The notes beneath the pieces were generated by a model. The model worked only from the letters and a program-made list of their open reading frames with translations. It did not search any database and was not told where the DNA came from. A stretch of 33,761 nucleotides of DNA from Treponema sp. (GTDB lineage Bacteria; Spirochaetota; Spirochaetia; Treponematales; Treponemataceae), in assembly GCA_016288205.1 (NCBI GenBank), contig JAEEYO010000044.1:1-33761 (forward strand), written 5' to 3'. A program made the position numbers and the translations under genes. Each line of letters begins with the position of its first letter. The first letter of the stretch is position 1. Positions 15,086-23,077 of the stretch are shown in pieces.

Positions 15086-18000
15086 TTACATTGCGACTTC
15101 AACTTCAATCTGCTTGATTTTTCCGTTTCTGGCAAAGAGCTCTGCGGTTTCTGCGGCACTCAGGAAAGCACCGTCCTTTACGCTGTACTCGCGGCTCTGT
15201 CCGTCCACGGTGATTTTCAGATTTTCCTTACCTGAACCTGCACGACTGTAAGTTACGGGAGTTCCGCACCAAGAGAAACGCAAAGTTCCGTCCTCGAAAA
15301 ATTCCGAATCCTTTAGAATCAGCGGCTTGAAGTTTCCGCATCCGTTTACGATGTCAACACCAAGCTCTCCCCAGCGTGTAAGAACTTCCTCCTTAACCTG
15401 TCCTGTCATTCCAGGCTGTTTCGCTCCCTGGCCCTTGGGAGTGTGTGAATATGGGTCGGCAGGGAAAGCCCCGTAAATCTCCGCCTCCTTGTTGAATCCT
15501 ATTCCGGCACGCACATCGTAATATGCCTTCGTCAGATCCTCAATCACCTTGGGGGACTCACCGTTTTTGATTGCGGAAATCGCATTTTCCTGAACGGCGA
15601 GAAGAAGCTTTGACACCATGTGCCAGTAGATGCTTCCAAGTCCCTCGTAGGCATAGAAGGTTCCGCTTCGTCCGGTAAAGCTCTGGTGGTTGAAAGTCTT
15701 CTCATACAGATTCGCAAGGGTCTCAAGTTCCTGGGCATTCGGCTTCTGATTTTCGGGAAGCGAGGCACAGAACTCGCGCAGCAGACGGACATTGCAGAAC
15801 TCACCGTTGAAATGCCAGTTGCCGTCGCAATCTGAATACAGGACCTTGCTGCCGGTCTTTTTGACAAACGAATCAAGCAGTGACAGCTCAGATTTTGAGT
15901 TCTCCGGCCTGACGACATCCTTTTCCTCAAACGCGGGAAGCTCCTTGTCCGGGTAAAGCATGTAAGAATTCTGTCTCGGCTCGTACATGCGGCTTCCACG
16001 AAGGGATTTCAAAAGACCGAGCACTTCATCCGGTTTCAAAAGCTCGGCGGAAAGCACGGCGACCTGTCCCTCAAGCATCTCCTGAAGATACTCGATTTCC
16101 ATTTTATCCGCGCTGATTTTCATCGTGTTGTATGCGTGATAAAGTCCGTCGTCCCTCTTGTTCAGGGCAATCGTAGTCTTGATGTGCGAAAGGATTGCCT
16201 CAAGAGCAGAAAGTATCTCAGACTTCTTAAGCTCCTTCTCTGATTTTCCATAGCCGTTTTTATACAGGGCGTTTCTTTCCGTCTCAAAAATCTCACCCTC
16301 GGCATCCGTAAATTTCTTTCGCAAGACAGAATCCGTGGCGACCTTTTCAGCAGGATTTTCAACGTAGAGTTTTCCAAGAGTGGCAAAACATCCGGCCACA
16401 TCGCTCGGCAGACTGAAACTTTCGGCCTTGCTCTCAGAAAAGAGCTTTATCAAAAAGCCAACGAAGCGGTGCAGGTAACAGAGAGTGACCATGGAAAGTC
16501 CGTAGCCCGCAAGAGCATTGTTCGCGTCGTTCCACTCAGGTCTCTGTGTGTTGAGCCAGATTCCACCTCCCGGCACAAAGTTCGCCATCTTCGCGATCAC
16601 AACCTGAATCAGTTTTGTCGCAAGGGTCACAAGGGCAACATCTGCGGAACCGGCTTTTCCGTCGGCACTGATAAGCTTTGCGTCCGAACCGTTTTTCGCA
16701 CTCTGATTCACCAAAAGCGTGCTGAGCTCACGGTCAAAGAGGATTGTGTTCCGCGGGTCCGAGGAAATCTCCTTGTATGACTTGATTCTGTAAGGCACGT
16801 TGGAGCTTGCATAAATCTTCTCGCCCAGCTCACTTACAAGCTGAGTCCTGTTCAGTTTTGAATAGATTTCCAAAAGCTTCTGCAGATAGATTACCTGATG
16901 GTCTCCCCAGTAACCGATTGAGGCCCATGGATTGTCAGGCTCAGGGATTTCCCAGTCCACGCCCGCACGTGAGATTCGGTATGGATTGAATCCTTCGATA
17001 GTCATCGCATTCAGGAATTTCGCGGTCATGTTCTTGATGTACTGAGGATAGGACCACGACAGGGCTTCCCAGTTCTGGAAAATGTCGCGCCAGTTTCCCT
17101 CATAATTCAAAATGGGATTTCCGTCACTGTCCCTCAAATGGATGTTGAACTTGTTCCATGGGCGGCTCGGATCTCCGTGTCTGCGGCTGAACGTGAGAGG
17201 CATGTACTCATAGAAAAGACGTGAGAGCTGAGGATTTTTTTCCGCCTGCACCGCCGACTCAAGCACGCCGTAATTCACGAATCCCTCGTTGTCCGCCGTA
17301 ACGGAAAGGGTTGTCTTTTCGGCAAGGGAGACGAGAGCCTTGTTCCTGCTTTCGACAAACTTGACGAAATCTTTCAGGTGGATTTTTCCGTTGTTCGCAA
17401 AGAATCCTCCGCGCATGATGTTGAACATCACGTTCTCCGAATGATGGACGCACGTCATTGTCTCCGCAGTCTGCTGTGAACCGTCCGCCTCTGCAATGTA
17501 AGTCTCCATGAGCTTCTTGCCATCGGCTATGTCCTTCTCAAGGGATGCCGTTATTTTCGCACGGTCGGAAAGCTCCTTTTTCAAGGCGACGATTTTACCC
17601 AGATCCAGCCTCGTGTCAAAGACCTGGTACCATGAGGAATTTGCGTCCTTACCCGAAAGCGAAACTCCCTTGCAGATATATGCCGCGGCTCTTTTTCCCT
17701 TCACGACATCCATTCTTTCAACCGAGCCTTTTTCCGCAAACTGATCGGGAGAGTCCGGGGAAAGATAAAGGTCATCGTCGGTGGAGAACCAGCTAACGTT
17801 CGCAAAAAGTCCCTCGCTCGGCTCAGCCTTATCCGCGACCATGGAAGAAAGCGCGAAAATTCCAAGCTTGGACTCGGCATCCAAATCAGTCTTTTTGTAG
17901 GCATCCAAAAGCACGCTCGTGTTGTTCTGCAAAGTGGCGGTCGAACACGCTGGCATAATGTTCCGGCATCCGTCCAAAACTTTTACGCTTACATCCCCGT

Positions 18001-18490
18001 CACCCAGATTCGTAATCACGCTCTTTCGCACAAGGCCGTATTTCGCAGAGGATGTCCATCCATAACGGAAAGCGAGCTGAAGGTCTCCGTTGATTTCCTC
18101 AAACCAGACTTCGGTTCCCGCCGCATTTTTGTAAATGTTCCTGCTGAGATTTTTTTCGACCGAGCGACGGATTGCAGGACTTGCGCTGAGAGAAGCAAAG
18201 GGTTCCCAGAGCACGCCCTTGTCCTTGCCGCTTTCAATCAGAATGGCAGTATAAGGCCCCGTGTATGATTTCGCATCGCTGACCTTATCGGCGGTATAAT
18301 ATGGAAAAATCGCATGGTCACAGTCAATTCGACCAGCAGTGTTTCCTCCCTGGGACCAACAGAAATTCCAGATGTCGGAAGCGCTGGTAATCGTCATAAA
18401 GAAATCTTCCATGCAGTCATAATTCTCAATCTTGTAGAACTGTCCGATTTCACCCGGTATGGTCGTAAAATAACCCTTAGCTTTTTTCAT
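15086..18490 (-). CDS. Large glycosidase/phosphorylase-like protein of unassigned family
   Basis: 1134 residues from ATG 18490, chosen because GGAG lies seven bases upstream; a reading from 18532 adds 14 codons without SD. No signal peptide or membrane segment, so it is probably cytoplasmic. It is rich in Trp, Tyr and acidic residues. Conserved-looking stretches are YEGNWRDIFQNWEAL (about residue 470), ASIGYWGDHQVIYLQKL (about 530) and TQRPEWNDANNALAGYG (about 650). The last resembles the DWND catalytic region of GH94-type phosphorylases, and the helical repeats fit an (alpha/alpha)6 barrel. I infer a sugar hydrolase or oligosaccharide phosphorylase acting on imported oligosaccharides, perhaps products of the neighbouring GH5 enzyme. 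The first 43 codons are repeated almost exactly at 22809-22939. Confidence 0.65.
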   Translation of the reverse strand: MKKAKGYFTTIPGEIGQFYKIENYDCMEDFFMTITSASDIWNFCWSQGGNTAGRIDCDHAIFPYYTADKVSDAKSYTGPYTAILIESGKDKGVLWEPFASLSASPAIRRSVEKNLSRNIYKNAAGTEVWFEEINGDLQLAFRYGWTSSAKYGLVRKSVITNLGDGDVSVKVLDGCRNIMPACSTATLQNNTSVLLDAYKKTDLDAESKLGIFALSSMVADKAEPSEGLFANVSWFSTDDDLYLSPDSPDQFAEKGSVERMDVVKGKRAAAYICKGVSLSGKDANSSWYQVFDTRLDLGKIVALKKELSDRAKITASLEKDIADGKKLMETYIAEADGSQQTAETMTCVHHSENVMFNIMRGGFFANNGKIHLKDFVKFVESRNKALVSLAEKTTLSVTADNEGFVNYGVLESAVQAEKNPQLSRLFYEYMPLTFSRRHGDPSRPWNKFNIHLRDSDGNPILNYEGNWRDIFQNWEALSWSYPQYIKNMTAKFLNAMTIEGFNPYRISRAGVDWEIPEPDNPWASIGYWGDHQVIYLQKLLEIYSKLNRTQLVSELGEKIYASSNVPYRIKSYKEISSDPRNTILFDRELSTLLVNQSAKNGSDAKLISADGKAGSADVALVTLATKLIQVVIAKMANFVPGGGIWLNTQRPEWNDANNALAGYGLSMVTLCYLHRFVGFLIKLFSESKAESFSLPSDVAGCFATLGKLYVENPAEKVATDSVLRKKFTDAEGEIFETERNALYKNGYGKSEKELKKSEILSALEAILSHIKTTIALNKRDDGLYHAYNTMKISADKMEIEYLQEMLEGQVAVLSAELLKPDEVLGLLKSLRGSRMYEPRQNSYMLYPDKELPAFEEKDVVRPENSKSELSLLDSFVKKTGSKVLYSDCDGNWHFNGEFCNVRLLREFCASLPENQKPNAQELETLANLYEKTFNHQSFTGRSGTFYAYEGLGSIYWHMVSKLLLAVQENAISAIKNGESPKVIEDLTKAYYDVRAGIGFNKEAEIYGAFPADPYSHTPKGQGAKQPGMTGQVKEEVLTRWGELGVDIVNGCGNFKPLILKDSEFFEDGTLRFSWCGTPVTYSRAGSGKENLKITVDGQSREYSVKDGAFLSAAETAELFARNGKIKQIEVEVAM

Positions 18491-18492
18491 GT
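18360..18492. repeat. 133-bp direct repeat, copy A (start of the large enzyme gene)
   Basis: Identical to 22809-22941 except one position (18476 C versus 22925 T, a silent Lys codon change). It covers the first 43 codons of the large enzyme gene plus two bases before its ATG. The copies have the same orientation, 4449 bases apart. Confidence 0.95.
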
Positions 18493-18506
18493 ATACACTC
18501 CATAAG

Positions 18507-18552
18507 GCTTGCCCTAAAGTGGGTCCTGCCATAGCTCTACTTTAAAGCAAGC
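18507..18552. promoter_or_regulatory. Inverted repeat upstream of the large enzyme gene
   Basis: GCTTGCCCTAAAGT (18507-18520) and ACTTTAAAGCAAGC (18539-18552) are complementary at 12 of 14 positions. On the minus strand a weak promoter (TTGATT, 17 bases, TAAAGT) overlaps the outer arm, so this may be an operator or a leader hairpin. Confidence 0.4.
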
Positions 18553-18579
18553 AAGCGCATAAATCAATAGGGGAGGTAC

Positions 18580-18648
18580 AAAAAAAATAAGATTTTAGTA
18601 CTAAAAGATTGGAACTTAGCTCGAAAATATGACTTTTTAGAAGTTCCC
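18580..18648 (-). terminator. Probable terminator of the GH5 gene
   Basis: Just after the GH5 stop, GGAACTT/AAGTTCC (18647-18641 with 18617-18611) forms a 7-bp stem with a long loop. The perfect AT palindrome TTTTAGTACTAAAA (18606-18593) follows, and then a stretch ending in eight T (18587-18580). It is AT-rich and therefore weaker than the other terminators here. Confidence 0.45.
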
Positions 18649-18649
18649 A

Positions 18650-20332
18650 TTATTTTTTCAATGTTATATCGTCAATATAGACATCTCCAGTCTTATGGTC
18701 AAAATTGTCAAAGTCAAACATTATGGCAGTAAACTGATTCCAGGAGAATTTAGATTCTGATTCATACCACTTTTGCGCAATATCCGACCAAGTGCCTCCG
18801 ATTTCTTTGGCAGCAGAAAGGGGAATCTCAATACTCTGCCATTTTCCCAAAGAAGCTTTTGAAGCCTTTACAGCATAAGTATTTCTCCACGGCAAGTGAT
18901 CCGCTCCATCATCTGAATCCACAAAATGAACATAGAAACTCTGGTTCAATTCGGTAAATTTAACGGAAAGGCTTATCTTTAACGAAGCATGCTCTTTTTT
19001 GACTTCAGACGCAATCAATTTAGGCGGTGTAATTTTATAGCAATTGCTCTGGCTTTCAGAATTATAATTGATATGCAAGCACTCGCCATGTCCGTCATTT
19101 AACTTTGTGGTTTTGACGTTTCCGACCGACAGTTGCTCAGACCATTTTCCGACAATGCCATCATACAAAATATATGGAGCCTTGGGAAAACTTTTTATAG
19201 CGACATTTGTTTTTGCGACGGCGGCTGAACTTGGCATGGAAAATCCGTATGATTCTACAATCTCTTTGTCGATGTCATCAGGGAAAATCATTCCGTGTTC
19301 CGCACCCTGAAAGAATCCGCTTCCCACGTCCATTGTCCAGACACAATAAGGGATGTCGTATTTTTCCAAAACGGAAGTCACTGCCTTATTATATGCAACC
19401 CTATCAGAATGATCGGTAGTAACCACGCTTCCCCTTTCGCCACAGAAAATATTCACCTTGTTCTTTTTTGCCCAATCGGATATTTTCTTTATGCGTTTTT
19501 CTATAAACTTTTCCGTACCATCCTGTGGATATGTTTTCCAAAGCTCATTGAACCAAGTGCCTTTTTTAGATTCTATATTCGGCATCCGTGATTTATCGTA
19601 AGGGAAAGGTATTCCGCTTGCCTTGGAAAAATCTTCGTCCACCGTTCCATCGCCTTGAAGGGAAAACAAAGCCGGCTCATAAAAATGGAAAGTGTAAATA
19701 ATATTGGAATCCTTGTAAGGTTTGATTTGGGTAAGTTCATCAATGCATGAACAGTTTGGGCCTGTAACTATAATGCTATGCTTTTTGTCATACTCCCTGA
19801 TGACATTGATGATTTTTTGCTGAACCTTTTGCCATTGACTTGGACTTATTGCCCAGGACGGCTCATTCATGATTTCATACAATATGTATTCGCTTCTATT
19901 TGCATAACGCTTTGCAAGCACAGGCCACAAAAGTTCCAGATGCTCTTCAATTTTCTTGATTGATTTTTCATCGTCTTCAACAGCACCCCACGCATGGTCA
20001 TCAATAATCAGATAGATTTGATTTTTTTCAGCCCAGTCACAAACTTCATCCAATTTTTTAAGTACAGTTTCGCTCAGCACCCCTGTAATTTTTGGTTCCA
20101 TAAGATATCCAAAATAGCAGGCAAGACGCACCACATCCACGCCCATGCTTTTAAGGCATTCAAAATCAGCTTCATCATAGATATTTAGGGCGGGCATCTG
20201 ATTTATGCACCAGTCTTCGCGGTAAAAAAATGCAAAAGTATTTACACCCTTGGAAAAAGGCAGCTTTGCAGGCTTACAAAATGCCGAAGCCATCAGCAAA
20301 CAAAAAAGTGTCAAAATCAGATTTTTTTTCAT
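18650..20332 (-). CDS. Secreted GH5-family glycoside hydrolase with C-terminal carbohydrate-binding-like domain
   Basis: 560 residues from ATG 20332 (AAGGAG ten bases upstream; the ATG at 20365 has no SD). The N-terminus MKKNLILTLFCLLMASAFC is a signal peptide, cut most likely after ASA. A GH5 (beta/alpha)8 catalytic domain covers about residues 25-380: acid/base Glu in YEIMNEPSW (about 156), HFYEP, nucleophile Glu in IFCGERGS (about 298) and a late VWTMDVG. Family members cut beta-1,4 glucans, mannans or related polymers; the subfamily cannot be told here. The remaining 170 residues form a beta-rich domain ending DVYIDDITL, a pattern of galactose-binding-like or CBM11-like modules. The gene is divergent from a two-component system with palindromic sites between them, so it is its likely target. 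By eye it is AT-richer than the flanking genes. Confidence 0.88.
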   Translation of the reverse strand: MKKNLILTLFCLLMASAFCKPAKLPFSKGVNTFAFFYREDWCINQMPALNIYDEADFECLKSMGVDVVRLACYFGYLMEPKITGVLSETVLKKLDEVCDWAEKNQIYLIIDDHAWGAVEDDEKSIKKIEEHLELLWPVLAKRYANRSEYILYEIMNEPSWAISPSQWQKVQQKIINVIREYDKKHSIIVTGPNCSCIDELTQIKPYKDSNIIYTFHFYEPALFSLQGDGTVDEDFSKASGIPFPYDKSRMPNIESKKGTWFNELWKTYPQDGTEKFIEKRIKKISDWAKKNKVNIFCGERGSVVTTDHSDRVAYNKAVTSVLEKYDIPYCVWTMDVGSGFFQGAEHGMIFPDDIDKEIVESYGFSMPSSAAVAKTNVAIKSFPKAPYILYDGIVGKWSEQLSVGNVKTTKLNDGHGECLHINYNSESQSNCYKITPPKLIASEVKKEHASLKISLSVKFTELNQSFYVHFVDSDDGADHLPWRNTYAVKASKASLGKWQSIEIPLSAAKEIGGTWSDIAQKWYESESKFSWNQFTAIMFDFDNFDHKTGDVYIDDITLKK

Positions 20333-20387
20333 ACGCCAAAATCTCCTTATATTAAAATTATCCATTTGAAATTCAAAAAAATATACA

Positions 20388-20438
20388 GAGTTTAACTCAC
20401 AATTTTGTTTGCTTATGGAAAATTTGTGAGTTTAACCC
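20388..20438. promoter_or_regulatory. Palindromic operator-like sites between GH5 and the histidine kinase
   Basis: GAGTTTAACTC (20388-20398) is a near-perfect palindrome. GAGTTTAAC recurs at 20428-20436, exactly 40 bases on, four helical turns apart. AACTCACAA (20394-20402) and TTGTGAGTT (20424-20432) also make a perfect 9-bp inverted repeat. The two divergent genes lack good -35 boxes, which suits an activator. The adjacent NarL-type regulator is the natural candidate to bind here. Confidence 0.55.
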
Positions 20439-20475
20439 TCTATTTAATTCGCAAACTTTGAAGTAATATATAGTA

Positions 20476-22143
20476 ATGATCAAAAGAATCTTTTTTGAAA
20501 CAGCACTTATTCTCTTTGCGTCTCTTTCTGTTTTTTCTCTTACGCAAGCGGAAATTGAGGAATTTCAGGACAGCTGGAATTCTCAGAAAAATGAATTTCT
20601 AAAAAGCGAAGTCAGGCAATGTGCAGGAAACGAAAACAACACCCTTTTTTTGATGGCCGCTGATAATGTTGACGGTGGACATTCCGTAGTTTGGGCTTTT
20701 CATGCTGGCGAATACAACAAGGACAACAGGATTAAGCCAATCTGGGACAAATTAAGCCTTTCATGCAATTCCATAAAGAGCCTTGTTTTCAGTCCTTTTT
20801 CCAACAAGTTTTATTTTAGTTCCGCTTGGGCCGTCTACGATTCCCCTGAAAAAAACACGCAGGGACTTTATATCTTGAATCAAACCCACAGTGAAACACC
20901 ACCGTACATAACGCTGGACCATCACTTGATGGAAGTGGGCGAAGGTTGTTTGCTTGTCAATAAAACCGGAGTGTGGCTTTTACATGATGTTTTCAACGGC
21001 GACGCTTCATTTCAATCAAGCCGGCTTTACAAAATTGAAGATGAAAAGGGAAACTTTGTATTTCAGATAAATCCTGCCACAGAAAAAACTGATTTTCTTT
21101 CCTTCTATAATTATGAGCACAACACAAAAAAAGACAAGGCCATCATAGTCAAATTCATTCAGGACGGAGTTTTCCAAAGCACGGATTATACCCTTTTACT
21201 CTGCGATAAAGATGGAGCTTCATGGTGGCTATATAATTGCGTAAATAAAAAGCTCAAGAAATATGAAAGCTATTGGACAGTCAAGAAAAAGGCTCTGCTT
21301 ATCGATAAAAGATACGAGCTTGGAATATGGCCAAATTTAAATCGAAGAAACGCATTGCAAATCATTTTACAAATTATTGCGCTTATTTGTTTTATTTTTA
21401 CGGCAAGCATTTTAATCATAAAACTTGTTCATAAAATCAAGCATGACAAAAACACAAGTACAATTCTCAAAGAGCGGAACAAAATGATTTTTGACATTCA
21501 GGAAAAAGAGCGTGCAAAAATCAGTCGCGACATTCACGACTCCGTTGTTCAGGACATCCGCGTATTAAGGCTGGAAACGGAAAATCTTGTTGTAGATGAA
21601 AAATCAAAGGCGAGGCAAACAAAAATTGCGGATCTTGCAACGGACTGCATAATCAAATTGAGGAACATCTGCTACAATCTTACACCGGCAGAACTTGCAA
21701 ATCACAACACGGGAGATTCTTCAAAACTTGAATTGATTTCCATAATCAACTCGCTGGTCCAACAATTCAGCTCACGAACTCATATTCCATGCGTCTTTAA
21801 AGTCGAAGAAGGCTTTGAATATCCGGTGCTTGAAAAAGAAAAGACGCAAAATCTCTTCCGCGTGATTCAAGAAAGCCTCACAAACATAGAAAAACATTCG
21901 TACGCGACACAGGCTTCCATCTTTTTGAAAAAGGACGGCAACACGCTTTTCATTTACATAACCGATGACGGAATCGGCTGCAATCCAAATGAGCTGGACA
22001 AAAAATTGAAGAGCAAAGAACACCTAGGCTTGCGTTCGATGAAGGACAGGATGGAATTGATTGGCGGCTCCATAGAATTTTTTACATCGCAAAACGACGG
22101 AATGGAAATCAAAATTGAATTGCCACTGGAAGACGCAAAATGA
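20476..22143 (+). CDS. NarL/LiaS-type sensor histidine kinase with periplasmic sensor domain
   Basis: 555 residues. A signal-like hydrophobic start (residues 5-24) is followed by about 265 residues outside the membrane, rich in aromatic residues and short beta-like repeats; I cannot place this part in a known sensor family. One membrane segment is near 295-318. HisKA_3 dimerisation follows with the phospho-accepting His354 in SRDIHDSVVQD, then a HATPase_c domain with the N-box QESLTNIEKHS, DDGIGC and GLRSMKDRMELIGG. It would phosphorylate the regulator encoded next, whose start overlaps by four bases. No clear SD precedes ATG 20476. Its position opposite a secreted GH5 enzyme suggests it senses a polysaccharide or its fragments; this is an inference from context. 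Confidence 0.9.
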   Translation: MIKRIFFETALILFASLSVFSLTQAEIEEFQDSWNSQKNEFLKSEVRQCAGNENNTLFLMAADNVDGGHSVVWAFHAGEYNKDNRIKPIWDKLSLSCNSIKSLVFSPFSNKFYFSSAWAVYDSPEKNTQGLYILNQTHSETPPYITLDHHLMEVGEGCLLVNKTGVWLLHDVFNGDASFQSSRLYKIEDEKGNFVFQINPATEKTDFLSFYNYEHNTKKDKAIIVKFIQDGVFQSTDYTLLLCDKDGASWWLYNCVNKKLKKYESYWTVKKKALLIDKRYELGIWPNLNRRNALQIILQIIALICFIFTASILIIKLVHKIKHDKNTSTILKERNKMIFDIQEKERAKISRDIHDSVVQDIRVLRLETENLVVDEKSKARQTKIADLATDCIIKLRNICYNLTPAELANHNTGDSSKLELISIINSLVQQFSSRTHIPCVFKVEEGFEYPVLEKEKTQNLFRVIQESLTNIEKHSYATQASIFLKKDGNTLFIYITDDGIGCNPNELDKKLKSKEHLGLRSMKDRMELIGGSIEFFTSQNDGMEIKIELPLEDAK

Positions 22144-22775
22144 AAAACACGCTTTATATCATAGACGATCACAACATGGTGCGAATTGGACTTAAAACAT
22201 GGCTCGAAAATCATACACAGTGGCGAGTCTCAAAGGATTTCGCCTCTTCAAACGAGTGCCTTGATTTTTTGGACGATCTAAAATCACCAAACAAAGCTGA
22301 TTCGGGAGAAAATATTTTTCCAGAGATTATCATTGTTGATGTTCAGCTGATTAACGAAACCGGATTTAGTTTTGTCAAAAAACTTTCTGAAAAATGGTCG
22401 GAAATAAAATGCGTCATGTACTCAATGTATGACACAACAGGTTTTGTACTTCAAGCAAAGGACTCGGGTGCAAAAGGCTACATCTCAAAGGTCGCAAAAG
22501 AAGAAGAGCTTGTCCATTGTCTTGAAGTCGTTCAAAGCGGAGGTACATATCTTGAACAATACATGCTGGATGCACAGAATAAAATTGATTCCATAGTCTC
22601 TATTCTTTCAAAGCAGGAGCGAAATATTTTTGAAGCGCTACTTCAGGAAAAATCCAACAAACAGATTTGCGACGAACTTTTCATTTCAGCGCGCACTGTA
22701 GAAAACTACACCAGCCGACTTTACGCAAAAATCGGTGTAAAGAATAGAGAGGAATTGATTGCAAAATACAAGTAA
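22140..22775 (+). CDS. NarL/FixJ-family response regulator
   Basis: 211 residues. The receiver domain (1-135) has the acidic pair IIDDH, the phosphorylation site Asp67 in IIIVDVQL, the switch Ser in YSMYD and Lys in GYISK. The C-terminal LuxR-type helix-turn-helix is at about 150-208 (LSKQERNIFEALLQEKSNKQ, then ISARTVENYTSRLYAKIGV). There is a short insertion before the phosphorylation site (KSPNKADSGEN). It is the partner of the kinase, shares its transcript, and probably controls the GH5 gene and its own promoter through the sites at 20388-20438. No T-rich terminator hairpin follows; transcription may run into the remnant at 22778-22939 from the antisense side. Confidence 0.92.
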   Translation: MKNTLYIIDDHNMVRIGLKTWLENHTQWRVSKDFASSNECLDFLDDLKSPNKADSGENIFPEIIIVDVQLINETGFSFVKKLSEKWSEIKCVMYSMYDTTGFVLQAKDSGAKGYISKVAKEEELVHCLEVVQSGGTYLEQYMLDAQNKIDSIVSILSKQERNIFEALLQEKSNKQICDELFISARTVENYTSRLYAKIGVKNREELIAKYK

Positions 22776-22777
22776 AA

Positions 22778-22939
22778 TTAGAATCCTAGATTGTCATTTA
22801 CGAGTATGCAGAAATTCCAGATGTCGGAAGCGCTGGTAATCGTCATAAAGAAATCTTCCATGCAGTCATAATTCTCAATCTTGTAGAACTGTCCGATTTC
22901 ACCCGGTATGGTCGTAAAATAACCTTTAGCTTTTTTCAT
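22778..22939 (-). pseudogene. Chimeric gene remnant: start of the large carbohydrate enzyme joined to the end of a LUD-domain gene
   Basis: An open frame of 53 codons on the minus strand. The first 43 codons, from ATG 22939, are the start of the enzyme encoded at 15086-18490, with one silent difference. After a Cys codon at the junction (22808/22809) it continues in frame as ILVNDNLGF and stops. The LUD protein at 25998-26627 ends ILVNDSLGF at its own stop, and the DNA of those codons agrees at 21 of 27 positions, differing mostly at silent sites. A GAGGT SD precedes the ATG by six bases, unlike the leader of the full copy, so it could be translated. I see a deletion scar, not a functional enzyme, though a small protein cannot be excluded. 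The LUD match is short. Confidence 0.75.
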
Positions 22940-22941
22940 GT
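22809..22941. repeat. 133-bp direct repeat, copy B
   Basis: Second copy of 18360-18492 in the same orientation, with one mismatch at 22925. Together the copies bracket the GH5, kinase and response-regulator genes. The 302-base gap 22776-23077 holds this repeat, the chimeric remnant and the hairpin at 22965-22998; I see nothing else clear in it. Confidence 0.95.
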
Positions 22942-22964
22942 GAATACCTCAATAGTTATAGGAG

Positions 22965-22998
22965 AGCCCCGAAATCATCGAAACGACTTATCGGGGTT
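22965..22998. other. Stem-loop upstream of the chimeric remnant
   Basis: AGCCCCGA (22965-22972) pairs with TCGGGGTT (22991-22998), with an inner TCG-AAA-CGA hairpin. There is no T-run on either side, so it is not a normal terminator. It would lie in the leader of the remnant's transcript. Confidence 0.4.
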
Positions 22999-23077
22999 TA
23001 CCTATACACTAAAGCAAAAAAGTGCAAAAAGGATTTCTTACTCCCCTCTACATTTTAAGGGCATTCTTAAACCAAGC

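Noticed and set aside
20275..20332. Lipoprotein signal for the GH5 enzyme (Cys at the end of MASAFC)
   Set aside because: Phe directly before Cys is not a lipobox residue; a signal peptidase I cut after ASA fits better.
18360..22941. Complete insertion sequence or integrative element between the direct repeats
   Set aside because: No transposase, integrase or terminal inverted repeats were found; the repeats are coding sequence of the neighbouring gene.
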